Source: Rothia sp. SD9660Na (GTDB lineage: Bacteria; Actinomycetota; Actinomycetes; Actinomycetales; Micrococcaceae). From it: a stretch of DNA of 64,000 nucleotides. Under the pieces are notes generated by a model. It saw nothing but the letters and a program-made list of their open reading frames with translations. It ran no database searches and was not told the origin of the DNA. The DNA lies in assembly GCF_030064065.1 (NCBI RefSeq), contig NZ_CP125946.1:496001-560000 (forward strand), in the 5' to 3' direction. Shown piece by piece: positions 16,572 through 25,800 of this stretch. How positions within the stretch are numbered: position 1 is the stretch's first letter; every line of letters starts with the position of its first letter. Made by a program: the position numbers and the translations under genes.

Positions 16572-16811
16572 ATGACACAGCAAGATGCCACCGTTATGCG
16601 AACCCTGCACGTCACCGGAGAAGTCGGGGAGGCCGTCCGTCTCCGCCGAGAAGAGCTCGGTCTTACTCAAAAAGAAGTAGCCGCCAAAATTGGTGTATCC
16701 CGCAAATGGTACATTGATCTTGAACAAGGTAAGCCAACGGTTGAGCTCTATAAGGTACTAGATACTTTTTGGGCTCTAAACCTAGAGCTTCAAGTAAAGG
16801 CCGCATCATGA
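16572..16811 (+). CDS. hipB: HipB-like antitoxin, XRE-family DNA-binding protein
   Basis: The 79-residue protein has one helix-turn-helix of the XRE/Cro type (VRLRREELGLTQKEVAAKIGVSRKWYIDLEQGKPTVEL). It matches the HipB antitoxin, which binds HipA and represses the operon. Its stop codon overlaps the hipA start in an ATGA junction. The gene starts after a possible leaderless promoter and a pair of palindromic operators. It is AT-richer than the surrounding housekeeping genes. Confidence 0.9.
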   Translation: MTQQDATVMRTLHVTGEVGEAVRLRREELGLTQKEVAAKIGVSRKWYIDLEQGKPTVELYKVLDTFWALNLELQVKAAS

Positions 16812-18094
16812 GTGAACTCAATGCCTACCTAGATGGTGAACTGTGTGGCACCTTCATGGAGAAAAATGGGCAAATCACTTTTGCCTATTCCCCGGGGTAT
16901 GAAAGTGCGGTACCCCTTTCTCTGTCTATGCCTGAACGAAATCGGGCGCATAAAAATAAGGTAGCGCTACCGTTCCTTAAAGGGCTTTTACCCGATAATG
17001 CTCAAGCTTTAGAAAATATGGCGCGCGCAGCGGGTGTGTCAGCAGGATCCATTTTTGGTTTACTTGAGCGCTATGGGCAAGACGTTGCAGGGGCTCTTCA
17101 GCTTTTACTGCCGGGCAAGGGCAGCAGCGATGCGCAGAGAGCTAACCTTTCTCAGCAACCCTTGCTGAATGAAGCAGATTTCGAAGAACTACTAGAGGAA
17201 AGTAGAGAGCTTTATCGCGGGAAAACGCTGATTGCTTCTGAAGCTTTTCGATTTAGCGTGGCAGGAGCCCAGCCAAAGCTATCGCTGACCAGAAATCATG
17301 AGGGTAAATGGGTCCAGCCGGGGTCAGGTATCGCCACTACCCACATCATTAAGCCTGTTAAAACGGAGGATAACTATTTTGTTGAGAATATCGACATTGC
17401 TGAGTTCTTAACAATGAAGGTAGCCGTTAAATGCGGGCTTAATGCTGTTGATCCTGAATTATGGCGGAGTAGAACAAGTAGCCTAACAGCGGTCATTGTT
17501 CCCCGCTACGACCGGTATATCCTTGACGATACGGTTCGCCGGGTACACCAGGAAGACCTATTACAAGCACTGGGTATACCGCCTGAGAAGAAGTATCAGC
17601 ATCGTGATGGTGGCCCTGGAGTTGGTGAGATAGGCCAACTATTCCGCCAAAAAACTAAGCCGGGGGATCGCTTACGTCTTCAAGAGGACTTCTTTAAAGG
17701 CCTGGTGTTCAATGTAGGCGTAGTTGGTACAGATGCTCACGCCAAGAACTATTCTTTGGTGCATCGGGAGAGCGGGAGTGAGCTTGCTCCACTGTACGAT
17801 TTGATTTCCGCTGCTGCACATATCGGGAATGAAAGCTTGGCTTACTTTCCGATGGGCATTAAGAAAAACTACAGATTTACTCAGATTTCTGACGAAGGTT
17901 TAGTGTTTGAGGGACAGCGTTTAGGCTTGGCGAGGCAACGGGCCCAAGAGCTCGTAGAAGAGATTCTTAGCTGCCTGCCAGAGGCTTTTGAGGAAACAGG
18001 TAAAGAGCACGGTTTGGAAGATGCAGCCGCCAAAATTGTGGACGGTCTGGGGCGGCTTTCCCCCGCTCGTTTTGTTTCAAACTATTGGCGCTGA
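16808..18094 (+). CDS. hipA: HipA-like serine/threonine kinase toxin
   Basis: The 428-residue protein aligns with the HipA kinase fold. FRFSVAGAQPKLSL carries S150, at the position autophosphorylated in E. coli HipA. HIIKP carries K182, the likely ATP-binding lysine. GTDAHAKN carries the catalytic D309, and PLYDL the metal-binding D331. All key residues are present, so it is probably active. E. coli HipA phosphorylates glutamyl-tRNA synthetase and causes growth arrest; the target here is not known. The 3' end overlaps the present folA stop region by 13 bases on the other strand. Confidence 0.92.
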   Translation: MSELNAYLDGELCGTFMEKNGQITFAYSPGYESAVPLSLSMPERNRAHKNKVALPFLKGLLPDNAQALENMARAAGVSAGSIFGLLERYGQDVAGALQLLLPGKGSSDAQRANLSQQPLLNEADFEELLEESRELYRGKTLIASEAFRFSVAGAQPKLSLTRNHEGKWVQPGSGIATTHIIKPVKTEDNYFVENIDIAEFLTMKVAVKCGLNAVDPELWRSRTSSLTAVIVPRYDRYILDDTVRRVHQEDLLQALGIPPEKKYQHRDGGPGVGEIGQLFRQKTKPGDRLRLQEDFFKGLVFNVGVVGTDAHAKNYSLVHRESGSELAPLYDLISAAAHIGNESLAYFPMGIKKNYRFTQISDEGLVFEGQRLGLARQRAQELVEEILSCLPEAFEETGKEHGLEDAAAKIVDGLGRLSPARFVSNYWR

Positions 18095-18708
18095 CCTACT
18101 GCCCTTGTCTTGTGCAGGGTCTGGAACCGCATGGTGAGAGGGAGATTCTCACCGGTGGCAGTCAGCGCAAAGCCTTTTTCAGAGCGGACGGGCGCGCCCT
18201 CAGCAACTAGCGCCCAGTCGGCACCCAGCGTAGGGGCGTAAGTATCACCGGGAACCTCAGCCTCAAAAAGGGTACGTTCCACCCGGGCTACCTGCCCGCC
18301 AGCCACAGCGGGCAAATCGGTCCGGTGCAGGGCCTCGGCGTAGAGGGAGCCGCCGCCAATGACCCAGTAGGTGGGGGCGTCCGGAGCTAAACTCTGCGCC
18401 GCCCCCAAAGCCGTATCGAGAGAGGGAGCCCAGACGGCGCCGTCCTTTTCTTCAACCTGCGAGACAGAACGCGTAATCACAAGGTTGAGTCGCCCCGGCA
18501 GGGGGCGGAAACGGGGAGGGAAGGACTCCCATGTCACCCGGCCCATAATGACAGGGGCGCCCAGGGTCAAGGTCTTGAAATGGGCTAGATCCTCGGGCGC
18601 ATACCAGGGCATATCGCCGTTACTGCCAATCACCCCGTTGCCTGCCTGCGCCCAGATAGCTGCTAGCTCGGGCAGGGCGCCCGAGCCGCTTACCTGCTCA
18701 CCCTTCAC
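18082..18708 (-). CDS. folA: Dihydrofolate reductase with replaced C-terminal tail
   Basis: The 208-residue enzyme reduces dihydrofolate and works with ThyA upstream. The core motifs are AAIWAQAGNGVIGSNGDMPW, the catalytic acid in PEDLAHFK, and PVIMGRVTWESFP. AAGGAG at 18715-18720 places the start at GTG 18708, 16 bases after the thyA stop, rather than at the in-frame TTG 18735. After MRFQTL the last ten codons (HKTRAVGQRQ) come from the hipBA insert. The original ending, still readable near asd, would have been [11 protein letters not shown]. The core fold ends before this point, so activity is probably kept. Confidence 0.93.
   Translation of the reverse strand: MKGEQVSGSGALPELAAIWAQAGNGVIGSNGDMPWYAPEDLAHFKTLTLGAPVIMGRVTWESFPPRFRPLPGRLNLVITRSVSQVEEKDGAVWAPSLDTALGAAQSLAPDAPTYWVIGGGSLYAEALHRTDLPAVAGGQVARVERTLFEAEVPGDTYAPTLGADWALVAEGAPVRSEKGFALTATGENLPLTMRFQTLHKTRAVGQRQ
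18114..18141. repeat. 28-bp direct repeat, folA-side copy
   Basis: This copy lies inside the folA reading frame and is identical to 16463-16490 at the other end of the hipBA cassette. Confidence 0.95.
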
Positions 18709-18724
18709 GCTCAACTCCTTGGCC

Positions 18725-19546
18725 CTAGACCGCAATCGGGGCCTTGATGAGGGGGTGGTGGCGGTAATCTACCAGCTCAAAGTCCTCAAACTCGTAGTCA
18801 AAAATTGAGGGCTTCTTATTCTTAATGCGCAGGCGCGGGTAGGGGTAGGGCTCGCGCGACAGCTGCTCGGTGACCTGCTCGTAGTGGTTGGAGTAGATGT
18901 GGCAGTCACCGCCGGTCCAGACGAACTCACCGGGCACCATACCCACCTCTTCAGCAATCAGCTGGGTCAGCAGGGCATAGGAGGCAATGTTGAAGGGCAC
19001 GCCCAGGAACATGTCGGCAGACCGCTGGTAGAGCTGGCAGGACAGCTCCTTCTGGCCGTCCTCCCGGGTCTTTACGTAGAACTGGAAGAGGGCATGGCAG
19101 GGAGGCAACGCCATGTCGTCAACCTCAGCCGGGTTCCAAGCAGAGACAATATGACGGCGGGAATCGGGGTTGTTCTTGAGCGAGTCAAGCACCTTGGCAA
19201 TCTGGTCGATAGCCTGCCCGTCACCGGCCGGCCAGGAGCGCCACTGCACCCCGTAGACCGGGCCCAGTTCGCCGTCCTCGTCCGCCCACTCATCCCAGAT
19301 CGTTACGCCGCGCTCTTGCAGCCAGCGCACGTTGGATTCCCCACGCAGGAACCAGAGCAGCTCAATAACCACAGATTTGAAGTGCACCTTCTTGGTGGTG
19401 ATCAGCGGAAAGCTCTCAGAGAGGTCAAAGCGCATCTGACGGCCGAAGACGCTTCTGGTGCCGGTGCCGGTGCGGTCGGCTTTCTCGTCGCCGGTCGCCA
19501 TAATCTCGCGCAGCAGGTCTTCGTAGGGGGTAGGAATAACAGTCAT
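18725..19546 (-). CDS. thyA: Thymidylate synthase
   Basis: The 273-residue enzyme methylates dUMP with methylene-tetrahydrofolate and releases dihydrofolate for FolA. It shows [19 protein letters not shown], the nucleophile C150 in [29 protein letters not shown], and the C-terminal IKAPIAV. AAGAAG lies just before ATG 19546. The frame is open further upstream, but those residues have no family match. It sits between mutT1 and folA on the same strand with a 7-base gap to mutT1, so the three are likely one operon. Confidence 0.96.
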   Translation of the reverse strand: MTVIPTPYEDLLREIMATGDEKADRTGTGTRSVFGRQMRFDLSESFPLITTKKVHFKSVVIELLWFLRGESNVRWLQERGVTIWDEWADEDGELGPVYGVQWRSWPAGDGQAIDQIAKVLDSLKNNPDSRRHIVSAWNPAEVDDMALPPCHALFQFYVKTREDGQKELSCQLYQRSADMFLGVPFNIASYALLTQLIAEEVGMVPGEFVWTGGDCHIYSNHYEQVTEQLSREPYPYPRLRIKNKKPSIFDYEFEDFELVDYRHHPLIKAPIAV

Positions 19547-19553
19547 ATCTTCT

Positions 19554-20555
19554 TTAATCGTCAAAAGGCTTAATTTGTTCCAGCGACACCACGGTCTTGG
19601 GGTGGGCCACAGACACCTGCAAGACCCACATTTCCCCGGGCTTGAGGTAGGGGTCATGCACGGGCAGATGGGAGCGTAGCTGCTTATTCAGGTGCTCGCC
19701 CAGAACCCCAAGGACGGTGGGTAGCACCGGGCGGTGGGTGCAGAGCATGACCGACTTATCCCGCTTCTCAAAGAGGGACTCGACCACCTTACGGGCGTGC
19801 TTGGGCGCCCGGGCATGGTGGGCTTCGGTCAGGGCCCGCTTCTCCTTGATGGAAATACCAGAGGCCTTCGAATAGGGGTAGACCGTCTGCATGCAGCGCA
19901 CCCAGGGGGAGGAAATGATGCGTTCGGGCTGCCAGGCCTCCAGCAGGCGTCCTACCGCCAGGGCCTGGCGCTTGCCGGTAGCGGCAAGTGATCGCTCGCC
20001 TTCGGCCCCAGCCCAGCTGGCGCGCGGTTTGGCCTTGGCGTGGCGGACGATAATCACGGGGCGGGTGCGCAGGTTCTGGGTGTGCTCCAGGGCCAGGAGG
20101 GCGTCGAGGGGTTCTTTATCGGTGGAGTTAGTGAGCATGGTGCGGGCCTGTTTGGGGGTGACCCAGCGCAGCTCGTCAACTTCGCCCTCGTCGGCAACGG
20201 CTTTTTGCCCGGTGGGTGCTTCGGCTGCCCAGTAGTAGACTTCCTTGGGCTTGCCCTTGACCTCGTAGGCGGTTACCGCGAGAGGTGCGCCGAGGGTCAC
20301 GTGCAGCCCCACCTCTTCACGGATTTCCCGGACGGCGGTTTCCGGCAAGGTTTCGCCGGGGTCCTGCTTGCCCTTGGGCCAGGACCAGTCATCGTAGCGG
20401 GGACGATGAATAATCAGGACCTGCATCTGGTCATGGTGCCAGCGCCAGATAATAGCGCCTGCTGCGTTGATAGTTGCCCGGTTGTGGGGGCCCCGGCTGA
20501 GCGAGAGCGCTCCGTCGTGGGTGTGGGCGGCGTAGAAGGTCTCGGTATGCGGCAT
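19554..20555 (-). CDS. Nudix hydrolase fused to a histidine phosphatase domain (MutT1-like)
   Basis: The 333-residue protein has an N-terminal Nudix domain with a full Nudix box (G62, E68, then REIREEVGL at 76-84). The C-terminal histidine-phosphatase domain carries the VRHAK motif near residue 172. This domain pair is that of mycobacterial MutT1, which hydrolyses 8-oxo-dGTP and diadenosine polyphosphates to limit mutation. The place next to ppk1 is shared with mycobacteria. It begins the mutT1-thyA-folA run on the minus strand. Confidence 0.88.
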   Translation of the reverse strand: MPHTETFYAAHTHDGALSLSRGPHNRATINAAGAIIWRWHHDQMQVLIIHRPRYDDWSWPKGKQDPGETLPETAVREIREEVGLHVTLGAPLAVTAYEVKGKPKEVYYWAAEAPTGQKAVADEGEVDELRWVTPKQARTMLTNSTDKEPLDALLALEHTQNLRTRPVIIVRHAKAKPRASWAGAEGERSLAATGKRQALAVGRLLEAWQPERIISSPWVRCMQTVYPYSKASGISIKEKRALTEAHHARAPKHARKVVESLFEKRDKSVMLCTHRPVLPTVLGVLGEHLNKQLRSHLPVHDPYLKPGEMWVLQVSVAHPKTVVSLEQIKPFDD

Positions 20556-20588
20556 GTGGGAAGCTCCGTGGGGGTGGGGCGGGCATTC

Positions 20589-20631
20589 AGAATGTCCTTG
20601 AGTTAACCGAATGTTAACCCGAGGACATTCT
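20589..20631. promoter_or_regulatory. Long inverted repeat containing GTTAACC direct repeats between ppk1 and mutT1-like
   Basis: GTTAACC at 20602-20608 and 20613-20619 repeat with an 11-bp period, the layout of actinobacterial PHO boxes. They lie inside inverted arms AGAATGTCCT (20589-20598) and AGGACATTCT (20622-20631). It could be a PhoP or GlnR site ahead of the mutT1-like gene, or the 3' hairpin of the ppk1 mRNA. No T run follows on the minus strand. Confidence 0.5.
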
Positions 20632-20681
20632 AAGCCCCTTAGCTGTGAGCGGTGGACAAGGCGCGGATGCCTGTGCCCGAC

Positions 20682-22910
20682 CTAGGCTCGCTTGTTGCGT
20701 TTCTGGTCGCGGCTAGCCAGGTAGTAGGCCTGCACATCGCGCAGGGGTGAGCCGTCGGCTGCCAGGTGGTGGCGCTCCCAGGTGCCGTCAGACCCCAGGC
20801 GCCAGTTGCTGGTTTTTTCTGAGAGGTAGTTGTCGAACATCTCCAGCAGGTACTTGATATGGGCTTCTGCCTTCACATGCACCAGGGCTTCGACACGGCG
20901 GTCGAGGTTGCGGTGCATCATGTCTGCCGAGCCGATGTATACCTTGGGGCTGCCGGCGTTTTCGAAGGTGAAGACGCGGGAGTGTTCGAGGAAACGGCCC
21001 AGGATGGAGCGCACCTTGATGTTCTCTGATAGGCCGGGCACACCGGGGCGCAGGGCACAGATACCGCGAACGACCACGTTGACCTCAACCCCTGCCTGGG
21101 AGGCCCGGTAGAGGGAGTCGATGATGGCCTCATCGACCATGGAGTTGCACTTAATCTGAATCTTGGCGGTGTGGCCAGCGCGCTTGTGCTCGATTTCCTT
21201 GTTGATGTTATCAATCAGGCCAGAACGCAGGGAGCGGGGGGCAACCAGCAGCTGCTTGTAGGTGGTCTTCGGGGCGTAGCCGGAGAGCTGGTTGAAGAGG
21301 CGGGAGACGTCCTCACCGATTTGCGGGTCGCAGGTAATCAGGCCCAGGTCCTCGTAGAAGCGGGCGGTGGAGGGGTGGTAGTTACCGGTGCCGATGTGGC
21401 AGTAGCGGCGTAGGCCATCCGCCTCTTTGCGCACCACCAGGGAGAGCTTGCAGTGGGTCTTGAGGCCCACAATGCCATAGACCACGTGCACGCCCGCGCG
21501 TTCGAGCTTACGAGCCCAGTTGATGTTGGCGGCCTCGTCGAAGCGGGCCTTAATCTCAACCAGGGCCAGCACCTGCTTACCGGCTTCGGCTGCCTCGATG
21601 AGGGCATCCACGATGGGGGAGTCGCCCGAGGTGCGGTAGAGGGTCTGCTTAATAGCCAGGACGGCGGGGTCGGCAGCTGCCTGCTCCAGGAAAGCCTGCA
21701 CGCTGGTGGCAAAGGAGTCGTAGGGGTGGTGCAGCAGCACGTCGTGGTCGCGGGTTGCGGTGAAGACGTCGGCTGCCTTGGAGGTCTCGTTGGCGTTGAG
21801 CCAGCGGGAGGTGTGGGCGATGTGTTTAGGGTAGTGCAGGGCCGGACGGTTGGTCTTGGCGATATCGGACAGGCCGCGCAGGTCAAGGGGTGCGGGGAGC
21901 TTGTAGACCTCGTGCTCGTCGATGCGCAGCTCTGAAACCAGCAGGTCAAGGATGGTGGGGTTGATGGTATCTTCAACTTCCAGGCGCACTGGGGGGCCGA
22001 AGCGGCGGCGCAGTAACTCGGTTTCGAGGGCCTTGAGCAGGTTCTCGGCGTCGTCTTCTTCAACTTCTAGGTCTTCATTGCGGGTGACGCGGAAGGCGTG
22101 GTGTTCTACGACCTCCATGCCGGGGAAGAGCACATCGAGGTGCTCGGCAATGATGACCTCAAGGGGGATGAAGCGAACCTCGCCGGAGGACGATTTAACC
22201 GAGCGGGCCCCGTCCACGGCAACCATGCGTTCGATGGTCTCGGGCATCTTGAGGCGGGCAAAGAGCTCCTTGCCGGTCTGGGGGTTGCGGACTATGACGG
22301 CCAGGTTCAGCGACAGACCCGAGATGTAGGGGAAGGGGTGGGCGGGGTCCACCGCTAGCGGGGTGAGCACGGGGAAGAGCTCGGCGCGGAAGAAGCGGGA
22401 GAGGCGCTCTTGCTCAGCTTCTGAGAGGTCAGCCCAGCCCACGATACGGATGTTCTCTTTTTCGAGCTCGGGGTAGACCTGCTCGTGGAAGACTTTCGCC
22501 TGGCGCTCCTGCAGGGCGTGGGCGGCTTCGGAAATTTCTTCCATCTGCTCTTCGGGTGAGAGACCTGCGGCGGAGGGCACGGCGATACCGGTAGCGATAC
22601 GGCGCTTGAGGCCGGCTACGCGCACCATGAAGAACTCGTCCAGGTTGCTGGTGACGATGGAGAGGAAGTTGAGGCGCTCTAGCAGGTAGAGGTTGGGGTC
22701 TTCGGCTAGTTCGAGCACGCGGGTGTTGAACTCGAGCCAGCTGATTTCGCGGTCAAGGAAGCGGTCGCTACCGAAGTCGCCTTCGAGGTTGGGTTGCTTA
22801 ATTTTTTCGCCCACGTCGATGCGGTCTACGCGGGTTTCGGCGCGTTCGAGCTTGCTGATATCGCCGTTGATGTGGGGGTGGGCCGGGGTTTCTGCCGGGG
22901 TGGTGGTCAT
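20682..22910 (-). CDS. ppk1: Polyphosphate kinase 1
   Basis: The 742-residue enzyme makes polyphosphate from ATP, through a phosphohistidine. It has the four-domain length of Ppk1, beginning [21 protein letters not shown]. The catalytic-histidine segment [18 protein letters not shown] lies in the first phospholipase-D-like domain, and [16 protein letters not shown] begins the next part. GAAAGG precedes the ATG. It starts 36 bases after mshD and shares its strand with the glnR-like gene, so the three may be co-transcribed. Confidence 0.95.
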   Translation of the reverse strand: MTTTPAETPAHPHINGDISKLERAETRVDRIDVGEKIKQPNLEGDFGSDRFLDREISWLEFNTRVLELAEDPNLYLLERLNFLSIVTSNLDEFFMVRVAGLKRRIATGIAVPSAAGLSPEEQMEEISEAAHALQERQAKVFHEQVYPELEKENIRIVGWADLSEAEQERLSRFFRAELFPVLTPLAVDPAHPFPYISGLSLNLAVIVRNPQTGKELFARLKMPETIERMVAVDGARSVKSSSGEVRFIPLEVIIAEHLDVLFPGMEVVEHHAFRVTRNEDLEVEEDDAENLLKALETELLRRRFGPPVRLEVEDTINPTILDLLVSELRIDEHEVYKLPAPLDLRGLSDIAKTNRPALHYPKHIAHTSRWLNANETSKAADVFTATRDHDVLLHHPYDSFATSVQAFLEQAAADPAVLAIKQTLYRTSGDSPIVDALIEAAEAGKQVLALVEIKARFDEAANINWARKLERAGVHVVYGIVGLKTHCKLSLVVRKEADGLRRYCHIGTGNYHPSTARFYEDLGLITCDPQIGEDVSRLFNQLSGYAPKTTYKQLLVAPRSLRSGLIDNINKEIEHKRAGHTAKIQIKCNSMVDEAIIDSLYRASQAGVEVNVVVRGICALRPGVPGLSENIKVRSILGRFLEHSRVFTFENAGSPKVYIGSADMMHRNLDRRVEALVHVKAEAHIKYLLEMFDNYLSEKTSNWRLGSDGTWERHHLAADGSPLRDVQAYYLASRDQKRNKRA

Positions 22911-22946
22911 GGTTTGCCTTTCAGTGCGAGGGGGTGGTGGTAAAGC

Positions 22947-23918
22947 TTAGGGGTGGGCGGGTGCGTACTGTCGGTCGATGGTGAGGGGGGTAAAGCCGAG
23001 GGAGCGGTAGAGGGCTACTGCGGTGGTGTTGTCGGCATCGACATAGAGGACGACGCGGTCAAGGGGCGTTCCGGACTCGTCGGTAGCCTCAGCCAGGTAG
23101 GCCATACCGGCTAGGGTCAGGGCCTTACCCAGCCCCTTACCCTGCCAGGCGGGAGCAATACCCACAGCGTAGACCTCACCTTCGGGGCTCTCGCCCTGGC
23201 CGGTGGGAATCTTGGTCCAGTGGAAGCCCGCTAGGTGGCCGTCCTTTTCTAGCGCGAGGAAGAAGCCTTCGGGGCGGAACCAGTCAGAGTCGGTGCGGGC
23301 TGCCAGATCTTCTAGGGTGAGCCGCCCCTGCTCGGGGTGGTGGGCAAAGGCCTGCGCATTGACCTGTACCCACGCCTCAGCCTGCTCTGGGGCGTAGGTA
23401 GTCAGGGTAAGGTCAGCGGGGAGGGGGCGCTCTGCAGCAGCGGTGCGGACGCTCGCCCGCCCCTCGTCGGTCAGGGCCAGACCCAGCTTGTAGAGTTCGC
23501 GGGTAGGGCGCCAGCCCAGCTTATCGGCCAGGTGGGTTGCCGCCTGCAGGGCAGGGCTAGACGTATCAGAACCACCGTGGACCCAGGCCCGAATCGGCTC
23601 ATCACCGGCAGCCTCAACCGCCGCGCCTATCAGGGCCGAACCAAGGCCCTGGCCACGGGCCTCGGGGGAAACTGCGGCCTCCAGCACCCAGAGCTCACCC
23701 TCCCTCACCAGGGCCGCAAAGCCTAGGGGCGCACCACCCTGCCGGGCCTCAAACAGCCGCACACCGGCGTCCGCCCCCGCAGCTGCCTTGCGCAGCTCAA
23801 CAAAGGTCTGCTCAGAAAAGGGGGAGGCACCGTCCTGCTGGCGGGCCCGCTCAGCTAGCTGCTCAAAACTAGCAACGACAGCACCCGAAACCTTGGGTGA
23901 AACAATTTCATAGACCAC
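22947..23918 (-). CDS. mshD: Mycothiol synthase
   Basis: The 323-residue protein has two GNAT acetyltransferase domains (about 5-140 and 165-320). The acetyl-CoA loop of the second domain is GIAPAWQGKGLGKALTLAGM, followed by VVLYVDADNTTAVALYRSLGF. MshD acetylates the cysteine of Cys-GlcN-Ins, the last step of mycothiol synthesis, and marks the organism as an actinobacterium. The order glnR-mshD also occurs in mycobacteria. Confidence 0.93.
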   Translation of the reverse strand: MVYEIVSPKVSGAVVASFEQLAERARQQDGASPFSEQTFVELRKAAAGADAGVRLFEARQGGAPLGFAALVREGELWVLEAAVSPEARGQGLGSALIGAAVEAAGDEPIRAWVHGGSDTSSPALQAATHLADKLGWRPTRELYKLGLALTDEGRASVRTAAAERPLPADLTLTTYAPEQAEAWVQVNAQAFAHHPEQGRLTLEDLAARTDSDWFRPEGFFLALEKDGHLAGFHWTKIPTGQGESPEGEVYAVGIAPAWQGKGLGKALTLAGMAYLAEATDESGTPLDRVVLYVDADNTTAVALYRSLGFTPLTIDRQYAPAHP

Positions 23919-23953
23919 ACGCGCCTCCTACACACATCGCAACTCCTCTAAGC

Positions 23954-24646
23954 CTACCGAGAATCCGACCGCGCCGAGTTAAAGCTGTACCCCACGTTGC
24001 GAACCGTCGTAATCAACTGCTCATGGTCAGGGCCCAACTTGGACCTCAGGCGGCGAATATGCACATCAACCGTGCGCGTACCACCGTAGTAGTCATAGCC
24101 CCACACCTCAGAGAGAAGCTGGGCGCGCGTAAAAACCCGGCCCGGGTGCTGCACCAAAAACTTCAGTAACTCAAACTCTTTATAGGTCAGGTTCAGAGGA
24201 GAACCCTGCAAACGGGCCGAATACGAGGCCTCATCAACCGTAATGCCACCGACCCGAATAATCGTGCTCTCAGGCTCAGACTCTTCAGCTGCATGGGAGG
24301 TCAAAAGACGCAGGCGAGCCTCAAGCTCAGCCGGGCCCACCGACTCCAGCACAATATCGTCCACCATCCAATGGGGGGCCACCGCAGCCATACCGCCCTC
24401 GGTGAGCACCATCAACAGCGGAACAGAAAGACCCGACCCCTTTAATAACTGGGCGCAGTTACGGGCCGCAACCAACTGCTCACGGGCATCCACCAAAACC
24501 ACGCTCGGCCCGGCAGCCTGAATCATCGACGGTGCAGCACCCAGGGGGAGAACAGACAGCTGGTGCGCCAACAAACCCAGCGACTGAGTGACGCCGGCGC
24601 CATCGGTCGCAGAATCACTCAATACGACAATATGCAGCACGCTCAT
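23954..24646 (-). CDS. Orphan OmpR-type response regulator (GlnR-like)
   Basis: The 230-residue protein has a degenerate receiver domain that keeps an aspartate in VVLVDAREQL (D53) but lacks the usual acidic pocket. A strong winged-helix DNA-binding domain follows (LTYKEFELLKFLVQHPGRVFTR, DVHIRRLRSKLGPDHEQLITTVRNVGY). No histidine kinase is adjacent. Both the sequence and the position before mshD match actinobacterial GlnR, the nitrogen regulator, though a phosphate-type role is not excluded. I chose ATG 24646, preceded by AAGGGAG; upstream in-frame residues do not fit the family. Confidence 0.8.
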   Translation of the reverse strand: MSVLHIVVLSDSATDGAGVTQSLGLLAHQLSVLPLGAAPSMIQAAGPSVVLVDAREQLVAARNCAQLLKGSGLSVPLLMVLTEGGMAAVAPHWMVDDIVLESVGPAELEARLRLLTSHAAEESEPESTIIRVGGITVDEASYSARLQGSPLNLTYKEFELLKFLVQHPGRVFTRAQLLSEVWGYDYYGGTRTVDVHIRRLRSKLGPDHEQLITTVRNVGYSFNSARSDSR

Positions 24647-24789
24647 ACACTCCCTTGAACAGGTCAACTCAAGCACCAGTATAAAACGCAGGGTACAGAC
24701 GTTGATAAACAGGTTCGTAATACGGGAAGATAAGAAGGACGCCGGCGCCCACACACCCGGTACACCACACAGTAAGATGAAACGCCCCC

Positions 24790-25542
24790 GTGACTACTAA
24801 AGAGCCCACCCACACCCGCGCCATTCGAACCTTCGTACCTGAACTCACCAAACTACGGCGAGCCCGACAAAAAACCGTCTACGAGGGGCCCATCGGCCGC
24901 ATTGGGGCAACCCGCCGCTCCCGCTACACCCTAGTCGCTATATCAGCCCTCATCACGCTGGCTGCCCTGGTCGTTGCGGCAGCGGTATCTCCTGACTTTG
25001 CCGCGCTCGCCGGGCTGGGGACCGTCCTACTGATTGCTGGCGGCTGGCCCGCCGCAACCGGCATCGCCGAGCTGCGAGGGCGCCGCCGCATCACCTCCCA
25101 CTCCGTGATTGTTCTGCTCTCCGGCGTGGCCTCCCTGCTATATTCCTGGCTCAACCCCGGCGACTCGCCCCTGGGCTTTCTGCCTGCCATCGCCGCGGTG
25201 GGTGTGGTTGCTAGTTTTATGGCAGAACTAGCCCGCGGTGAAGGGGCTGTTGGGCGACTTGAATCGGTTATCAGCTGTGTCTCGGGCGTGCTGGCCTCGG
25301 TTTCGGTTGCAGGCTGGGTGGGGCTGGCCATTTTGGCCAGAGATGTTGAAACCGCCTACCCCGTCCTCACTATCGGCCTGGCCGTCGGCCTGCTGCTGGG
25401 TCTTATCGGCATCCGGGTTGTCTCGGCAGGACCCAAGGAAGCCCCCCGCCGCGGCGCCGTCACCCTGGGCGTAACACCCGTAGCATTTATCGGCGTCATC
25501 GCCTACGTATGTGCGACTTTCCTCACTCGCGTGGTAGTGTAG
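24790..25542 (+). CDS. Hypothetical membrane protein
   Basis: The 250-residue protein has a basic 45-residue N-terminal region, followed by about seven hydrophobic segments from residue 47 onward. No known domain was recognised. It is divergent from the glnR-like gene. The start is GTG 24790; TAAGAT lies 11 bases upstream, so the leader would be very short. A 37-codon membrane-peptide gene follows directly and may be translated with it. Confidence 0.7.
   Translation: MTTKEPTHTRAIRTFVPELTKLRRARQKTVYEGPIGRIGATRRSRYTLVAISALITLAALVVAAAVSPDFAALAGLGTVLLIAGGWPAATGIAELRGRRRITSHSVIVLLSGVASLLYSWLNPGDSPLGFLPAIAAVGVVASFMAELARGEGAVGRLESVISCVSGVLASVSVAGWVGLAILARDVETAYPVLTIGLAVGLLLGLIGIRVVSAGPKEAPRRGAVTLGVTPVAFIGVIAYVCATFLTRVVV
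25535..25540 (+). promoter_or_regulatory. -10 box ahead of the 37-codon gene
   Basis: TAGTGT, overlapping the stop region of the previous gene, is followed by 6 bases and ATG 25547, a leaderless arrangement. Confidence 0.35.
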
Positions 25543-25546
25543 CGGT

Positions 25547-25660
25547 ATGAGTATTCTTGCACTTGAAATTTTCTTCCTCGTCCTTCTGGGCCTGGCAGGT
25601 CTGGCTATCTTCACCTGCATCGGTTTCGTACTCACCGGCCTCTTCCGCGGCCAGAAGTAA
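25547..25660 (+). CDS. 37-residue single-pass membrane peptide
   Basis: The frame encodes a 37-residue product: the start MSILALEIFFLVLLG, a continuous hydrophobic stretch to about residue 32, and a polar ending FRGQK. It begins 4 bases after the preceding gene and ends just before a strong terminator. Its hydrophobic, positively ended design is typical of small membrane proteins. Function is unknown. It is too short for most gene finders. Confidence 0.6.
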   Translation: MSILALEIFFLVLLGLAGLAIFTCIGFVLTGLFRGQK

Positions 25661-25681
25661 GCAACCCACAGGCTTATCAGT

Positions 25682-25719
25682 ACCGGCCCAGCGCACTGTT
25701 GCGCGAGGGCCGGTTTTCT
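25682..25719 (+). terminator. Terminator after the small membrane peptide gene
   Basis: ACCGGCCC pairs with GGGCCGGT around an inner GCGC/GCGC hairpin and is followed by TTTTCTT. Confidence 0.85.
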
Positions 25720-25787
25720 TTATATTTCGGGCACCTCAGGTGAAGGGAGCGGCGGGGGCGTCTCTGCCGCCCGCACATCTCCCGCAC

Positions 25788-25793
25788 TACACT
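25788..25793 (+). promoter_or_regulatory. -10 box implying a leaderless nitrobindin-like transcript
   Basis: TACACT is followed by 7 bases and ATG 25801, with no ribosome binding site. Confidence 0.5.
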
Positions 25794-25800
25794 GGTGTGT

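Larger units (their letters stand above)
16463..18141 (+). mobile_element. hipBA cassette inserted in the 3' end of folA, flanked by 28-bp direct repeats
   Basis: The segment contains only hipB, hipA and their control region. It is visibly more AT-rich than its neighbours and uses codons such as TTA and AAA that are rare around it. The direct repeats at its ends are the duplicated end of folA. Deleting one repeat plus the insert (1,651 bases) gives a continuous folA frame ending in TGA that overlaps the asd ATG. No recombinase gene is inside, so how it moved is unknown. Confidence 0.8.

Noticed and set aside
16463..18141. Classical transposon or insertion sequence carrying hipBA
   Set aside because: No transposase gene and no terminal inverted repeats are visible; only the 28-bp direct repeats are present.
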